34,631 nucleotides of DNA, taken from Shewanella sp. CG12_big_fil_rev_8_21_14_0_65_47_15. GTDB taxonomy: Bacteria; Pseudomonadota; Gammaproteobacteria; Enterobacterales; Shewanellaceae. The stretch covers positions 1-34,631 of the forward strand of contig NZ_PFGL01000044.1 of the NCBI RefSeq assembly GCF_002783505.1, written 5' to 3'. Of the stretch, positions 20,184-29,700 are shown piece after piece. The translations under genes and the position numbers were made by a program. The stretch's first letter is position 1, and each line of letters starts with the position of its first letter. Below the pieces are notes generated by a model. It searched no databases. It saw only the letters and a program-made list of their open reading frames with translations, and had not been told where the DNA came from.

Positions 20184-22847
20184 TTAGCAAGTGATCTCCG
20201 CATGGGAGCGGGCGTAAAACCACCAGGTTATCGCGACACAACTGGCATAAAACACAATGAATCCATAGAGGGCGGTGTCTACCGCGCCAGTTAAACTCAT
20301 CGATGTGCCATAGGCCTTAGGAATAAAAAATCCGCCATAGGCCGCTATCGCTGAAATAAACCCGAGTACCGCAGCAGATTCCCGGTTTCCTTCGATTTCA
20401 GCCTGTCTTTCCATCCCTTTACCTAGGGCCCTTTGTCTTAGGGTCAAGAACATCACTGGCACCATTCGGAAGGTGGAACCATTGCCTATGCCTGTGGTGA
20501 TAAATAACAGGACAAACATGCCGAAGAAGCCGAAGAAATTACCACCTTCACCCCCGTGGGGGAGGAAAAATAATACCCCACAGACTCCAAACGCCATAAA
20601 TAGAAAGTTGACTAAGGTTACCCTAGCGCCACCGAAGATATCCGCCAGTTTACCGCCTACGGGTCTTGCGAGTGCACCAGCAAGTGGGCCAATAAAGGCA
20701 AATTTTACCGGATCCACCCCAGGAAATAGCATGCCAGAGAGTAAGGGGAATCCCGCCGCAAAACCGATGAAACTGCCAAATGTGCCCATATATAGCCAAC
20801 ACATAAGCCAAGTATGTCGGCGCTTAAATACGACGGCTTGTTCTTTAAAGGAAGATTTGGCATCGGTAATATCATTCATACCAAACCAAGCCGCGATAGT
20901 GCAGATAATAATCAGTGGCACCCAGACAAAGGCCGCGTTTTGCAACCAAATAGCCTGATTTTCGCCATTTTGCATAATTTGGGTCAGCGGCGCACCCTCT
21001 AGGCCACCAAAGACGCTGGCAGAAATCACTAAAGGGGCAAAGAGTTGCATACCCGAGACCCCTAAATTGCCCAGTCCCGCGTTCAGACCGAGTGCCGTTC
21101 CTTTTTCCGCTTTAGGGTAAAAGAAGCTGATGTTGGCCATACTGGAGGAGAAGTTACCGCCGCCTAAACCACAGAGTAAGGCTAAGATCAGCATGATAAG
21201 GTAGGGCGTTTCGGTGTTTTGGAGGGCAAATCCCATCCATAAACAGGGGATCAGTAATGAGGCCGTCGACAGGGCCGTCCAGCGGCGACCACCGAATATG
21301 GGCACCATAAAACCATAGAAAATGCGTAGGGTGGCACCCGATAGGGCAGGCAACGCAGCAAGCCAGAACAATTCATTCGGACTGTAGCTAAAACCTAGTT
21401 TGGGCATTTTGACGACCATAATGCTCCAAATGGACCAGACCGCGAAGGCGAGAAATAAGTTGGGAATGGAGATCCACAGATTGCGTCTGGCGATTTTTTT
21501 TCCTTTGTTTTCCCAAAAGTCTTTATTCTCGGGTTGCCAATCATGGAGCACAAACGCATCGGGCGTGGCCATTTCCGGTAAATTCTTAACGGTTTGACCA
21601 CTGGCCCATTCCATTTTCTCCGCTTTACGAATAGCAGAATGCATCCAGGCAAGGGAAATAGCACAGATGATGAATAGCAGCATAAAACAGCTTTGCCAAA
21701 TGCCAATCACATCATTGAGCATACCGAAGGTCAGCGGCAGTAAGAAACCACCTATGCCACCAACCATACTCACTAGGCCGCCAACGACGCCGACATTGCC
21801 GGGAAAATAAGTAGGTATGTGCTTGAATACCGCCGCTTTACCTAAGGACATAAAAAAGCCTAGGGTAAAGATAAAGAACACAAAGACGGGTAGAGAAATA
21901 TGAAAATTAAATTCAAAGATGTGGCTAACCCCGGTCACACTGTAGTGGGTTGGGGGATAACTGAGTAGGAAAGTGCACAGGGTACTGATCCCGAGTGTCC
22001 AATACATGATCCGGCGGGCACCGTACTTATCCGACCAAAATCCTCCCAAAATTCTGAACAATGAGCCTGGAATAATATAAAGCGAAGTCAACACCCCCGC
22101 CGTGACCAGTGAAACGTCATACACATTGATCAGGTAATGGGGTAGCCAGAGGGCGAGGGCAACAAAGGCACCAAAAACGAAAAAGTAATATAAAGCAAAA
22201 CGCCAGATGCGAATATCATGCAGTAATGCCAACTGTTCACTGAATTTAGGCGGCGTGAAATTGCCTAGGCGGCGAGGCTCAGTTTTAGCGAAAAATAAAT
22301 AAATCGTGGCAAAAATAGCCATGATCAAACTATAGATTTGCGCCGTTTCTTGCCAGTTAAAATGGCCTAGTAAAAAAGGGGCACCAAAGGTGGTCAACGC
22401 TGCGCCCACATTACCCGCACCAAAGATCCCGAGTGCTGCACCCTGTTTTTTGGTTTCAAACCAGGCGGCGACGTAGGTCGCACCGACGATAAAGCCGCCG
22501 CCAGCAAGACCTAGCCCCACCCCCGCGATAAGCAGCATATTGTAGCTATCTGCGATACTGAGCCAGTAGGTTGATATGGCGGCAAGGTACATTACTAGAC
22601 TAAAAACAATACGTCCTCCCCATCGCTCGGTAAACATCCCGAGCAGAATACGGCTGAGGGAACCACTCAATATAGGAATGGCCATTAATAAGGCCATTTG
22701 GGTTTCTGTTAATGATAACTCTGCTTTAATTTGGATCCCTAAAATGGAGAAAATGGTCCAAACAGCAAAACAGAGCGTAAAGGCAATGGTCGTAAGCCAT
22801 AGGGCTCGATATTGCCCATTCCCCGCGTGCAGTAATTGACTACTCAT
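20184..22847 (-). CDS. narK: Fused double nitrate/nitrite transporter NarK1-NarK2
   Basis: The 887-residue protein is two NarK-type MFS transporters joined in one frame: about residues 1-420 and 450-887, linked by a hydrophilic stretch (KNLPEMATPDAFVLHDWQPE). Each half has about 12 membrane segments, the conserved substrate Arg (SGSLSRILLG and SGATLRIFYG) and a nitrate signature (GLGLAGGGFIVGATY and GLGGGNFSSSMANISFFYP). In the known Paracoccus fusion the first half is a proton-nitrate symporter and the second a nitrate-nitrite antiporter; the same division is likely here but not provable by eye. GGAG lies 8 nt before the ATG. It follows the parvulin gene by 54 bp. Confidence 0.92.
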   Translation of the reverse strand: MSSQLLHAGNGQYRALWLTTIAFTLCFAVWTIFSILGIQIKAELSLTETQMALLMAIPILSGSLSRILLGMFTERWGGRIVFSLVMYLAAISTYWLSIADSYNMLLIAGVGLGLAGGGFIVGATYVAAWFETKKQGAALGIFGAGNVGAALTTFGAPFLLGHFNWQETAQIYSLIMAIFATIYLFFAKTEPRRLGNFTPPKFSEQLALLHDIRIWRFALYYFFVFGAFVALALWLPHYLINVYDVSLVTAGVLTSLYIIPGSLFRILGGFWSDKYGARRIMYWTLGISTLCTFLLSYPPTHYSVTGVSHIFEFNFHISLPVFVFFIFTLGFFMSLGKAAVFKHIPTYFPGNVGVVGGLVSMVGGIGGFLLPLTFGMLNDVIGIWQSCFMLLFIICAISLAWMHSAIRKAEKMEWASGQTVKNLPEMATPDAFVLHDWQPENKDFWENKGKKIARRNLWISIPNLFLAFAVWSIWSIMVVKMPKLGFSYSPNELFWLAALPALSGATLRIFYGFMVPIFGGRRWTALSTASLLIPCLWMGFALQNTETPYLIMLILALLCGLGGGNFSSSMANISFFYPKAEKGTALGLNAGLGNLGVSGMQLFAPLVISASVFGGLEGAPLTQIMQNGENQAIWLQNAAFVWVPLIIICTIAAWFGMNDITDAKSSFKEQAVVFKRRHTWLMCWLYMGTFGSFIGFAAGFPLLSGMLFPGVDPVKFAFIGPLAGALARPVGGKLADIFGGARVTLVNFLFMAFGVCGVLFFLPHGGEGGNFFGFFGMFVLLFITTGIGNGSTFRMVPVMFLTLRQRALGKGMERQAEIEGNRESAAVLGFISAIAAYGGFFIPKAYGTSMSLTGAVDTALYGFIVFYASCVAITWWFYARSHAEITC

Positions 22848-22901
22848 TTGAAAACTCCGACATGACTAGCATGATATTAACTATCTAATTTTATTGTTTT
22901 A

Positions 22902-23663
22902 TTAGAGAAGTGATTGTCGATTCGTGTCGAAATCGTAGCCATCAATGGTGGCGGCATCGATCAGGGTTTGAATATATTGAGCAATTGCTTTTTGACGGAC
23001 TTTCTCATTGAGATATTGGCTAATTTTGGTTTTAACGGCATCGAGTGGTAGGGGTAATCCATCAATTTTATTTTTTATATCAACAACATGAAAGCCATAG
23101 CGACTTTCAATAGGATAAGGTTGTAGGCCAGTAGTTGCACTGAGCAGCTGCCGTTCAAATTCTGGGACCGTTTGGCCACGACTGAGTTGACCTAAATTGC
23201 CGCCGGTCGTTTTTGACGGACAGGCAGAAAACTGCTGGGCGAGGGTGGCGAAGTCGGCCTGCTGTTTGACTTGTTCAATGATGTGTTCGGCTAACAGCTT
23301 AGCCTCCACTCTGGCCTCTGCATCGTCGGTTGCGGCGGCGATCAAAATATGATTGGCTTCGATCAGCGGAGATGTTTTAAAGCGCTGCGGATTCTGTTGG
23401 AAATACTGTAAGCACTCCTCTTCACTCGCCTCTGGAATGACGACTTCGCATTCAATAAGTTGCTCGAGATAATCTTCCTTACCGCTGGTTTCGTCGGGGG
23501 ATAAGGGAAGGGAGAGTTCCGCTGCACGTTGGCGTAATAGCTCGCCAATCACTAAGCTCTGGGCCGCATCTAACATGGCTTGTCGTTGGGTTGCTGCAGG
23601 GAAATATTGCATTTCCATCAGGACTTGTTCTTCGGTGATATCGGTGTGGTTGACTCGGATCAT
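22902..23663 (-). CDS. Cytosolic parvulin-type peptidyl-prolyl isomerase (PpiC/NifM-like) of the nar operon
   Basis: The 253-residue protein has a helical N-terminal region and a parvulin domain (~100-205): IEANHILIAAATDD, FATLAQQFSACPSKTTGGNLGQLSRGQTVPEFE and ESRYGFHVVDI. There is no signal peptide, so it is probably cytosolic, like NifM, the parvulin needed to mature nitrogenase iron protein. Parvulin genes following narGHJI are known in pseudomonads. A folding role for the nitrate reductase subunits is therefore plausible but inferred. A strong hairpin precedes it after narI. Its ribosome site is weak (GAGA). Confidence 0.85.
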   Translation of the reverse strand: MIRVNHTDITEEQVLMEMQYFPAATQRQAMLDAAQSLVIGELLRQRAAELSLPLSPDETSGKEDYLEQLIECEVVIPEASEEECLQYFQQNPQRFKTSPLIEANHILIAAATDDAEARVEAKLLAEHIIEQVKQQADFATLAQQFSACPSKTTGGNLGQLSRGQTVPEFERQLLSATTGLQPYPIESRYGFHVVDIKNKIDGLPLPLDAVKTKISQYLNEKVRQKAIAQYIQTLIDAATIDGYDFDTNRQSLL

Positions 23664-23702
23664 GGTGTTGTTCTCTACTTAGGCAGATTCAGGCAAGGCG
23701 CA

Positions 23703-23730
23703 GTCCCCTGGCATTGGGATGCCAGGGGAC
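23703..23730 (-). other. Strong intercistronic stem-loop between narI and the parvulin gene
   Basis: GTCCCCTGGCA (23703-23713) pairs perfectly over 11 bp with TGCCAGGGGAC (23720-23730) around a 6-nt loop, starting 8 nt after the narI stop. There is no T-run, so it should not terminate well; it may block 3' exonucleases and raise narGHJI message over the distal genes. Confidence 0.6.
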
Positions 23731-23738
23731 GTATTGAG

Positions 23739-24428
23739 CTAGCGACTCACTTTACGGCGAACGATTTGGTGCTGACGGCCAAGGTACTGCAGTGGTGCGC
23801 TGAGCATGTGCACCAGGCGGCTAAATGGAAAGACAACAAAGAGTGTCATGCCAAGTATCACGTGCAGTTTAAAGATGATGTTGACTTCATCAATCGCTTC
23901 AACCGCTGCCATACTATTGAATGTCATGATATTTTGAGCCCACGACATTAATTTAAGCATTTCGGCGCCATCGAGGTGACCGCTTGATACCAGAATCGAG
24001 ATCAGTCCCAGGATAAGCTGCGCATATAACATCAATAAAATGATGATATCCATAGGTTTACTGGTAGCACGTATTCTTGGATTATATAAACGACGGCGGA
24101 TGAGTATGGTTAATCCCGCAAAACAAATTAACCCGAACAGACCACCAGCGCCCATAGCAAGGAGTTGTTTGAACTCAGTGCTCACGCCGAGGACATGCCA
24201 GACTGCCTTTGGGGTTAATAGACCCACAAAGTGGCCGAAGAAGATGCCGATAACCCCCAGATGAAACAGCACACTGCCAAGGTGGAGTTGGCGTTTTTCC
24301 AATAATTGGCTCGAACTCGTCTTCCAAGTGTATTGCTCACGGTCGTAGCGTATCCAACTGCCGATAAACATCACCGCCATGGCGATATAGGGATAGATCC
24401 CAAAGGCAAAGATTGAAAAATGACTCAT
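23739..24428 (-). CDS. narI: Respiratory nitrate reductase gamma subunit NarI (cytochrome b)
   Basis: NarI is the membrane anchor that oxidises quinol at the periplasmic side and passes electrons through two b hemes to NarH. The 229-residue protein has about five membrane helices. Candidate heme ligands match E. coli spacing: His56 and His66 in the LGSVLFHLGVIGIFFGHFVG helix, His189 and His207 in FKLHVILGMTLFVVFPFSRLVHML. AAGGAG precedes the ATG. The gene starts 11 bp after narJ. It closes the core narGHJI set before a strong hairpin. Confidence 0.95.
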   Translation of the reverse strand: MSHFSIFAFGIYPYIAMAVMFIGSWIRYDREQYTWKTSSSQLLEKRQLHLGSVLFHLGVIGIFFGHFVGLLTPKAVWHVLGVSTEFKQLLAMGAGGLFGLICFAGLTILIRRRLYNPRIRATSKPMDIIILLMLYAQLILGLISILVSSGHLDGAEMLKLMSWAQNIMTFNSMAAVEAIDEVNIIFKLHVILGMTLFVVFPFSRLVHMLSAPLQYLGRQHQIVRRKVSR

Positions 24429-24439
24429 TGATGCGCTCC

Positions 24440-25159
24440 TTACAGTCGTTCACTATTGCCGCTTGGGCGCAATAGCTCTGTGTTCAGTGGAATGTGTTGA
24501 TCCCGGCGTTGAGCTTCGGTCGGGCGCTGGGTGGCGCAACTGTTTTGGGCGTTATCCATAAAGTTGACCATTTCTTCTTCCCAGACCTTATCGAGCTCTT
24601 TAGGGGTGTTATCGGGCTTTTCGTCAACAATTTGCTCACGTAAGTCATCAAGATCTAAAGGGATCTCGGTTAAACTCAGCAGGGCATGGAACAAATCCGC
24701 ATAGCTCGATTGGTGTTTTTCGAGCCGGCATGCCAACAGAGCAAAAATATGAGCTACCTCTTCCAATCCATAACGGCCATTTTCGCTGCCTTGGGTCGAC
24801 ATAAATTCAAGGTATAGGGGAATGTAGTCGGGCAATTCTTTGGCACTAATATCGAGTCCTGCCTGATGGTATTGATCTAGCAGATTGACCATAGCCTGGC
24901 CCCTATCGCGGGACTCGCCATGGATGTGCTCAAATAACAGCATGGAGAGGGAGCGGCCGCGTTCAAATAAACCGTCATATTCTGCTTGCCAGTCCATCAG
25001 TTCGCTGCCGAAGCGCTGTTCAATAAATTGATTAACCGCGGCTTTATGCTGTGCATTTAGCTGTGATTGGTCGATGACCCGCGCTAGCTCGGCCCGAGCC
25101 TCGATAAGCTCGGGTTGCGGGTAATCGAGTAACATCGATATGACACTCAGTATTTTCAT
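24440..25159 (-). CDS. narJ: Nitrate reductase assembly chaperone NarJ
   Basis: NarJ binds the NarGH complex in the cytosol and is needed for molybdenum cofactor insertion and membrane attachment; it is not part of the final enzyme. The 239-residue acidic, helical protein has the family pattern near the N-terminus (ISMLLDYPQPELIEARAEL) and PDYIPLYLEFMS in the middle, as in TorD/NarJ-type chaperones. GGAGAA lies within the end of narH, whose stop is 2 bp upstream, so translation is coupled. Length is typical. Confidence 0.94.
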   Translation of the reverse strand: MKILSVISMLLDYPQPELIEARAELARVIDQSQLNAQHKAAVNQFIEQRFGSELMDWQAEYDGLFERGRSLSMLLFEHIHGESRDRGQAMVNLLDQYHQAGLDISAKELPDYIPLYLEFMSTQGSENGRYGLEEVAHIFALLACRLEKHQSSYADLFHALLSLTEIPLDLDDLREQIVDEKPDNTPKELDKVWEEEMVNFMDNAQNSCATQRPTEAQRRDQHIPLNTELLRPSGNSERL

Positions 25160-25161
25160 CT

Positions 25162-26697
25162 TTACTTCTCCAGCGTCACAGGGATCACTTGTCGAACACT
25201 TGCCGCTTTCGCACCAAATAAGTTGACGCCATTGTTGCCATCGCCACAGCCATTACCGAAGCTAAAGCCACAGCTGCTCTTCATATCGTAGGCATTTTCG
25301 GCATAGGCCTTATGGCTGGTTGGCACCACAAATCTGTCTTCATAATTGGCAATCGCCATATAGCGATACATTTCTTCGACTTGAACTGGCGTGAGGCCGA
25401 CTTGCTTTAACACGTCGAGGTCTTCCACTTTGTCGACCTGTTGCGAGCGTTTAAAGGCGCGCATTGCCAGCATGCGCTCGAGTGCCACTACCACAGGTTT
25501 TTCATCCCCCGCCGTTAATAGATTGGCGAGGTAACGCAGTGGGATCCGCAGGGATTTCAGATCGGGAATTTCCCCGTTCATACCAATATGGCCAGCTTCG
25601 GCCGCCGTTTGAATTGGGGATAGTGGTGGCACATACCACACCATTGGAAGGGTGCGATACTCAGGGTGTAACGGCAGCGCGACTTTCCAATCGATCGCCA
25701 TTTTATAGACGGGCGAGCGCTGGGCGGCGTTGATCCAATTATCACTGATCCCTTCCTTACGGGCGGCTTCAATCACCTTAGGATCGTTAGGATCTAAGAA
25801 GATATCTAATTGTGCTTTATAGAGATCTTTATCGTTTGGCGTGTTGGCTGCCGCCTCGATTTTATCGGCATCGTAGAGCAATACGCCGAGGTATCGGATG
25901 CGGCCTACACAGGTTTCGGAGCACACAGTCGGCTGCCCGGCTTCGATACGTGGGAAGCAGAAAGTACATTTTTCCGATTTGCCCGATTTCCAATTGAAGT
26001 AGATTTTCTTGTAGGGGCAGGCGGAAACACACATGCGCCAGCCGCGACACTTATCTTGGTCAATGAGCACAATGCCATCTTCTTCACGCTTATAAATCGA
26101 GCCCGATGGGCAAGAGGCGACGCACGCTGGGTTTAAGCAGTGTTCGCACAGGCGTGGCAAATACATCATGAAGGTTTTTTCAAATTGCCCGTAGATGTCT
26201 TTTTGCAGCACATTGTCAAAGTTTTTGTCTTTCTTACGTTTTTCAAACTCAGTGCCGAGAATTTCTTCCCAGTTTGGACCCCAATCGATTTTTTCCATCC
26301 GCTGACCAGTGATCAGTGAACGTGGTCTGGCAACCGGTTGATGTTGGCTATCGGGGGCCGTGTGCAAATATTGGTAGTCAAAATCGAATGGCTCATAGTA
26401 GTCATCGATTTCCGGCAGATCCGGATTGGCGAAGATCTTGGCCAGTAATCGGACTTTTCCACCGATTTTGAGTTCTAACTTACCTGCAGAGTTACGCTTC
26501 CAGCCGCCATTCCATTTATCTTGGTTTTCCCATTCTTTCGGGAAGCCAATACCAGGTTTGGTTTCGACGTTATTAAACCAAGCGTATTCAACCCCTTCGC
26601 GGGAGGTCCAAACGTTTTTACAAGTAATGGAGCAAGTGTGGCAACCGATACATTTATCGAGATTGAGTACCATGCCTATTTGGGCTCTAACTTTCAT
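25162..26697 (-). CDS. narH: Respiratory nitrate reductase beta subunit NarH
   Basis: NarH carries four iron-sulfur clusters that pass electrons from NarI to NarG. The 511-residue protein shows the Cys groups in order: CIGCHTCSITC (16-26), CEHCLNPACVASC, and CRGWRMCVSAC with Trp in place of one Cys. That substitution is the hallmark of the [3Fe-4S] cluster in NarH. Then come CTFCFPR and CSETCVGR. The C-terminal region is the usual NarH extension. It sits 21 bp after narG. Near the end, KSSCGFSFGNGCGDGNNG is Gly- and Cys-rich and looks variable. The subunit is on the cytoplasmic face of the membrane. Confidence 0.96.
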   Translation of the reverse strand: MKVRAQIGMVLNLDKCIGCHTCSITCKNVWTSREGVEYAWFNNVETKPGIGFPKEWENQDKWNGGWKRNSAGKLELKIGGKVRLLAKIFANPDLPEIDDYYEPFDFDYQYLHTAPDSQHQPVARPRSLITGQRMEKIDWGPNWEEILGTEFEKRKKDKNFDNVLQKDIYGQFEKTFMMYLPRLCEHCLNPACVASCPSGSIYKREEDGIVLIDQDKCRGWRMCVSACPYKKIYFNWKSGKSEKCTFCFPRIEAGQPTVCSETCVGRIRYLGVLLYDADKIEAAANTPNDKDLYKAQLDIFLDPNDPKVIEAARKEGISDNWINAAQRSPVYKMAIDWKVALPLHPEYRTLPMVWYVPPLSPIQTAAEAGHIGMNGEIPDLKSLRIPLRYLANLLTAGDEKPVVVALERMLAMRAFKRSQQVDKVEDLDVLKQVGLTPVQVEEMYRYMAIANYEDRFVVPTSHKAYAENAYDMKSSCGFSFGNGCGDGNNGVNLFGAKAASVRQVIPVTLEK

Positions 26698-26718
26698 AAC
26701 TTATTCCTTGCTCAAATC

Positions 26719-29700
26719 TTATTTAGTGTCTAACCAGTCGACGTTGTGCATCTTACGTACAACAACAAATTCGTCGCGGTTACAACCGACAGTACCGTAA
26801 TAGTTAAAGCCATAGGCTTGTTGGGCATAGCCACCAATCATATGGGTAGGCTTCATCACGGCGCGGGTGACTGAGTTGTGGATCCCGCCACGGGTGCCGG
26901 TCATTTCTGAACCTGGGACGTTTACGATACGTTCTTGGGCGTGGTACATCATGCTCATGCCTTCGGGGACTCGCTGGGAGACCACGGCGCGGCAAGCAAT
27001 CGCCCCGTTGACGTTGAAGACTTCAATCCAGTCGTTATCTTCGATACCGGCAATTTTGGCGTCGGTTTCGCTCATCCAGACGATAGGGCCACCGCGGGAC
27101 AGCGTCAGCATCAACAGGTTGTCCGAATAGGTGCTGTGGATACCCCATTTTTGGTGTGGTGTGATCCAGTTAAGGACGATTTCCTTATTGCCGTTGGGCT
27201 TTTTGTTCAGTACCGGTGCGACGGTTTTCAAGTTGATCGGCGGCTTATAGGTACAGAGCTGTTCGCCAAAATCACGCATCCATTGGTGATCTTGATAAAA
27301 CTGTTGGCGACCGGTAATAGTGCGCCAAGGTATTTGCTCGTGTACGTTGGTGTAGCCAGCGTTATAGGAGACATGCTCATCCTCTAGGCCTGACCAAGTA
27401 GGTGAGGAGATGATTTTCCGTGGTTGGGCGACAATATCGCGCCAGCGAATTTTTTCTTCTTCCTTGGGTTTGGCTAGATGGGTGTGATCTAAACCGGTAA
27501 ATTCACCGAGGGCTTCCCAGGCTTTCACTGCGACGTGGCCGTTGGTTTCTGGGGCGAGTGCTAGGATCATTTCACAGGCATCGATGGCGGTATCGAGCTT
27601 AGCTAACCCTTTATTCACACCTTCATCCGTATGGGTATAGTTGAGTTGACGTAGGAGTTTGACTTCATCCTTAGTATCCCAACTAATGCCTTTGCCACCA
27701 TTACCAATGTTTTCCAGCAAGGGTCCTACCGAGGTAAAGCGGGCATAGGTATTGGGATAGTCGCGCTCAACCATAGTTAAGTGCGGCATGGTTTTACCCG
27801 GAACAGGTTCACATTCGCCTTTCCACCAGGCTTTAACATCATAGGGTTGGGCTAATTCCCCTGGGGTATCGTGGTGCATTGGGATAGTGACTAGATCCTG
27901 CTCAACCCCTAAATGTCCCACACAGACCTTGGAAAATGCCTTGGCAATACCCTTAAAGATTTCCCAATCTGAACGCGCCTCCCATACAGGGTCAATGGCG
28001 GCCGAAAGCGGGTGAATAAACGGATGCATATCCGAGGTATTCATATCATCTTTTTCATACCAAGTTGCAGTGGGTAAGACAATATCCGAATATAAACAAG
28101 TCGTTGACATGCGGAAATCTAAGGTTACCCACAGGTCAACCTTACCTTCGGCGCCTTCATCTTTCCATTCAACGTCTTCAGGCTTATTACCGCCAAAATC
28201 ACCCAGATCTTTACCGAGCAAGCCATGCTTAGTGCCGAGGAAATGGCGCAGCATATATTCATGGCCTTTGCCGGAGGAGCCCAGCAGGTTAGAGCGCCAA
28301 ATAAACATATTGCGGGGGAAGTTTTTCGGATCATCGGGCTGTTCACAGGCAAATTTCAGATCGCCCGTTTTAAGCTGGGAAACGACATGCTCTTCTACCG
28401 TTTGGTTTGCAGCCTTTGCGTTGGCGGCGAGGTGTAGTGGGTTAGTGCCTAATTGTGGCGCAGAGGGTAACCAGCCCATGCGTTCGGCGCGGCTGTTGAA
28501 ATCGATAATGCTGCCACTCCAGTTTTCCTTAGGTGCGAGTGGCGAAATGATTTCGGACATGTTCAGTTTTTCATAGCGCCATTGGCTAGAATGGTTATAG
28601 AAAAACGAAGTGCCGTTCATATGGCGGGGAGGGCGTTGCCAATCGAGTGCAAATGCCAGTGGAGTCCAACCCGTTTGGGGACGAAGTTTTTCTTGGCCGA
28701 CATAGTGGGCCCAACCGCCGCCCGATTGACCGACACAACCACACATCATCAACATGTTGATCAGGCCACGGTAGTTCATGTCCATGTGGTACCAGTGGTT
28801 AAGCGCCGCACCGACAATGACCATTGAACGCCCCTGGGTTTTATCCGCATTTCTGGCAAACTCAGTGGCGACACGGATCACATCGGCTCGTTTCACGCCG
28901 GTGATCACTTCCTGCCAAGCGGGGGTGTAGGGTACATTGTCATCGTATGAGCTGGCGCGCTGGCTATCGCCAATACCGTTATCTACACCATAGTGAGCCA
29001 ACATAAGATCATATACGGTTGCCACTTTGGCTTGGCTGCCATTCGCCAGTTGCACCGTTTTGACGGGGACCTTGCGTAGCTGGATATCGCTATGTTCAGT
29101 GTGTTGGAAATATTGATATTCGTGGGGCGCGCCGCCGAAGTAGGGGAAGGCAACTTGAGCAAATTCATCGCTTTGATCTTTAAGCGTCAATAAGACATCA
29201 ATATCGCCATGGCGATCTTTCTGCTCTAAATTCCACTTGCCTTTTTCGCCCCAGCGATAGCCGATAGAACCATTAGGGCTGGTCATTTTTCCTTGGCTAT
29301 TAATTGCAATAGTTTTCCAATCAGGATTGTTTGTTTCGCCAAGATTATCAACAAGATCGGCGGCGCGCAGGAAGCGGCCACTGGTGAGATGCCCATTGCT
29401 TTCTTCGAGCATCACCAATATTGGCATATCGGTGTAATGTTTAACGTAATCAGTGAAATAGGTACTTGGATTATTGACATGGAACTCCTGCAAAATCACA
29501 TGGCCAAACGCCATGGCGAGCGCGGCATCTGTGCCTTGGCGCGGTGCCAGCCAAGTATCACCAAACTTTGAGGCTTCGGAATAGTCCGAGGTGATAACGC
29601 AGGTTTTTGTGCCCTTGTAACGCACTTCACTCAAAAAGTGAGCGTCGGGGGTACGGGTTTGAGGCACGTTTGAGCCCCAGACTATGATGTAGTTGGAGTT

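Noticed and set aside
26935..27387. Long plus-strand frame opposite narG
   Set aside because: It is antisense to conserved narG codons, and such shadow frames are common opposite GC-balanced genes; no family is recognised.
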